From an uncultured Clostridia bacterium (GTDB taxonomy: Bacteria; Bacillota_A; Clostridia; Christensenellales; Aristaeellaceae), in NCBI GenBank assembly GCA_945871545.1, contig CAMBWJ010000108.1:1-6608 (forward strand): a stretch of 6,608 nucleotides of DNA. Direction: 5' to 3'. Below the pieces are notes generated by a model. The model saw only the letters and a program-made list of their open reading frames with translations, made no database searches and was not told the DNA's origin. Position numbers and translations under genes: made by a program. Shown piece by piece: positions 5,938 to 6,608 of the stretch (its first letter is position 1; every line of letters begins with the position of its first letter).

Positions 5938-5967
5938 AATCCCGGCAGGAAAGAGCCTGCCGGGATT
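5938..5967. other. Second stem-loop in the terminator region
   Basis: A perfect 12-base-pair stem, AATCCCGGCAGG with CCTGCCGGGATT, around a loop of 6 bases, starting only 10 bases after the first terminator stem. The plus-strand tail GATTGCTTT is weakly T-rich. It may be a backup terminator or an unrelated palindrome. Confidence 0.6.
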
Positions 5968-5978
5968 GATTGCTTTGC

Positions 5979-6005
5979 GGCGGGATGAGGGCATCCCGCC
6001 CTACG
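5979..6005. repeat. REP-like palindromic element
   Basis: GGCGGGATG (5979-5987) pairs with CATCCCGCC (5992-6000) around AGGG and is flanked by CTACGG. Read on the minus strand this is CCGTAGGG running into a GC-rich hairpin. From memory, GTAGGG beside a GC-rich palindrome is a layout shared by dispersed intergenic repeats in gut Clostridia. Only one copy is visible, so repetition in this genome is inferred, not seen. Confidence 0.45.
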
Positions 6006-6015
6006 GTTATACGGA

Positions 6016-6068
6016 AGGCTGTCTCAAAGCATTCATCCTGTTTGAGACAGCCTCTTTGTTTGTTTATT
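6016..6068. terminator. Terminator hairpin between the convergent genes
   Basis: AGGCTGTCTCAAA (6016-6028) pairs perfectly over 13 bases with TTTGAGACAGCCT (6041-6053), loop of 12 bases. The plus strand continues with CTTTGTTTGTTTATT, a good U-tract. For the minus-strand gene ending at 6064 the hairpin comes 11 bases after the stop, but the tail TTCCGTATAACC is poor. The stem is preceded by an A-rich run on that strand, so action in both directions is possible. Confidence 0.65.
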
Positions 6069-6608
6069 CTACGGGAACGAGGCGAATCAGTGCAAAAGGC
6101 CCGACCACCTTTGCAGTTTCCGACGCAGCGTCCGTCTTCTCGCCTTCCTTCACAAATTCCAGTGTGAAGCAGGCCACGCCGTCCTCCACGGTGAAGGGAA
6201 GCTCAGTTTCCTCTCCCTTTTCGCCCTGGAGCAGCAGCGCATAGCCCTCCAGCAGCCCGGCGGGCAGGCTGAATTGCAGCTCGCCCTCGAGGATGAGCAT
6301 CTGTCCGTCATTCTCAAAGCACAGGCTCATCAGCATTTCGCCGTTTTTGAGCGCGCCCATGCGCAGCACCAGGTTTCCGTTGGGAAGCGCACCCTCGGCG
6401 GCCACCACCGAAGTCTGCTCCACCAGCTCCAGACGGGAGCCGTCGTTCAGCTCGCCGGTGACAGGATCGATCCAGATCGTGCGTGCGCCCTTTCCCTTGC
6501 CTACGCTCAGGGATACGCGCGCCATTTCGCTGCGGGTCTTGCCGACATAGCCGCAGCCCTCGCGCAGGCAGGTCGCGCTGTTCGTGCCGTCGCCGTTGGG
6601 CTTCCACT
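6064..6608 (-). CDS. C-terminal part of an unrecognised protein with a GDGT/Cys motif, 5' end beyond window
   Basis: I do not recognise this protein as a whole. The frame is open from the window edge to TAA at 6064-6066 and gives 180 residues. It begins WKPNGDGTNSATCLREGCGY, then VGKTRSE. This resembles the short W-NGDGT-C-CG repeats found near the ends of many Firmicute secreted or cell-wall proteins, where the cysteines suggest metal binding or a disulfide. The rest (about residues 28-180) is acidic and rich in short beta-like stretches, such as ARTIWIDPVTGELNDGSRLELVEQ in parts, FSLPAGL, and ELPFTVEDGVACFTLEFVKE, and ends ALIRLVPVE. It has no membrane segment or LPxTG anchor. An internal ATG at 6525 could be mistaken for the start, but the motif upstream is in frame and no GGAGG precedes that ATG. 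It is convergent with the TtcA-like gene. Function, and whether it is exported, cannot be told because the N-terminus is missing. Confidence 0.75.
   Translation of the reverse strand, partial: WKPNGDGTNSATCLREGCGYVGKTRSEMARVSLSVGKGKGARTIWIDPVTGELNDGSRLELVEQTSVVAAEGALPNGNLVLRMGALKNGEMLMSLCFENDGQMLILEGELQFSLPAGLLEGYALLLQGEKGEETELPFTVEDGVACFTLEFVKEGEKTDAASETAKVVGPFALIRLVPVE

Noticed and set aside
6016..6053. GGCTGTCTCAAA repeat as the end of an insertion sequence
   Set aside because: Arms of this kind can recall transposon ends, but there is no transposase or second element, and the short hairpin with a T-rich tail is explained better as a terminator.
1..6608. Defence system, prophage, CRISPR array, tRNA or riboswitch
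   Set aside because: I read both strands and saw no spaced direct repeats, no cloverleaf, no known riboswitch core and no phage or nuclease gene. The isolated MazG is part of the conserved sporulation cluster, not a toxin-antitoxin or phage-defence locus.

Overview
The window looks like a piece of chromosome from an endospore-forming, high-GC member of the Clostridia (Bacillota). The basis is a full-length SpoVT sporulation regulator, a YabN-type methylase/MazG fusion, HU and RqcP (YabO) in the order typical of the Firmicute spoVT-mazG-hup-yabO neighbourhood, together with GGAGG-type ribosome binding sites and third codon positions rich in G and C. No plasmid, phage, integrase, transposase, CRISPR or tRNA/rRNA gene is visible.

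Left part (1-3420, all minus strand, so read right to left): spoVT, then yabN/mazG, hup, rqcP and ispD. The ispD gene overlaps rqcP by 4 bases (ATGA) and runs off the left edge. The genes link spore-stage transcription (SpoVT), nucleotide-pool cleaning (MazG), nucleoid structure (HU), rescue of stalled 50S subunits (RqcP) and isoprenoid synthesis by the MEP pathway (IspD). In Bacillus, yabP and yabQ follow yabO; here ispD takes that place, and spoVB is absent between spoVT and mazG. The fusion protein keeps an intact central MazG site, but its methylase and C-terminal MazG parts have lost hallmark motifs.

Middle (3421-3663): a divergent intergenic region with a very good plus-strand promoter (TTGAAT, 18 bases, TATAAT with extended -10) and, on the other side, the spoVT ribosome binding site.

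Right part (3664-5893, plus strand): a two-gene operon of a MATE-family efflux transporter and a TtcA-family, probably iron-sulfur, PP-loop tRNA thiolation enzyme. The genes overlap by 11 bases and end at a strong intrinsic terminator whose stem starts inside the stop codon.

Right edge (5894-6608): a 170-base gap packed with four consecutive stem-loops, one of which looks like a dispersed palindromic repeat. After it comes the C-terminal end of a minus-strand protein of unknown function that carries a Gly-Asp-Gly-Thr/Cys motif like those in Firmicute surface-protein repeats. It continues beyond the window.

Most of this is ordinary housekeeping and sporulation sequence. The points most worth a second look are the degenerate methylase/MazG fusion, the rqcP-ispD overlap, the stem-loop cluster and the truncated cysteine-motif protein.
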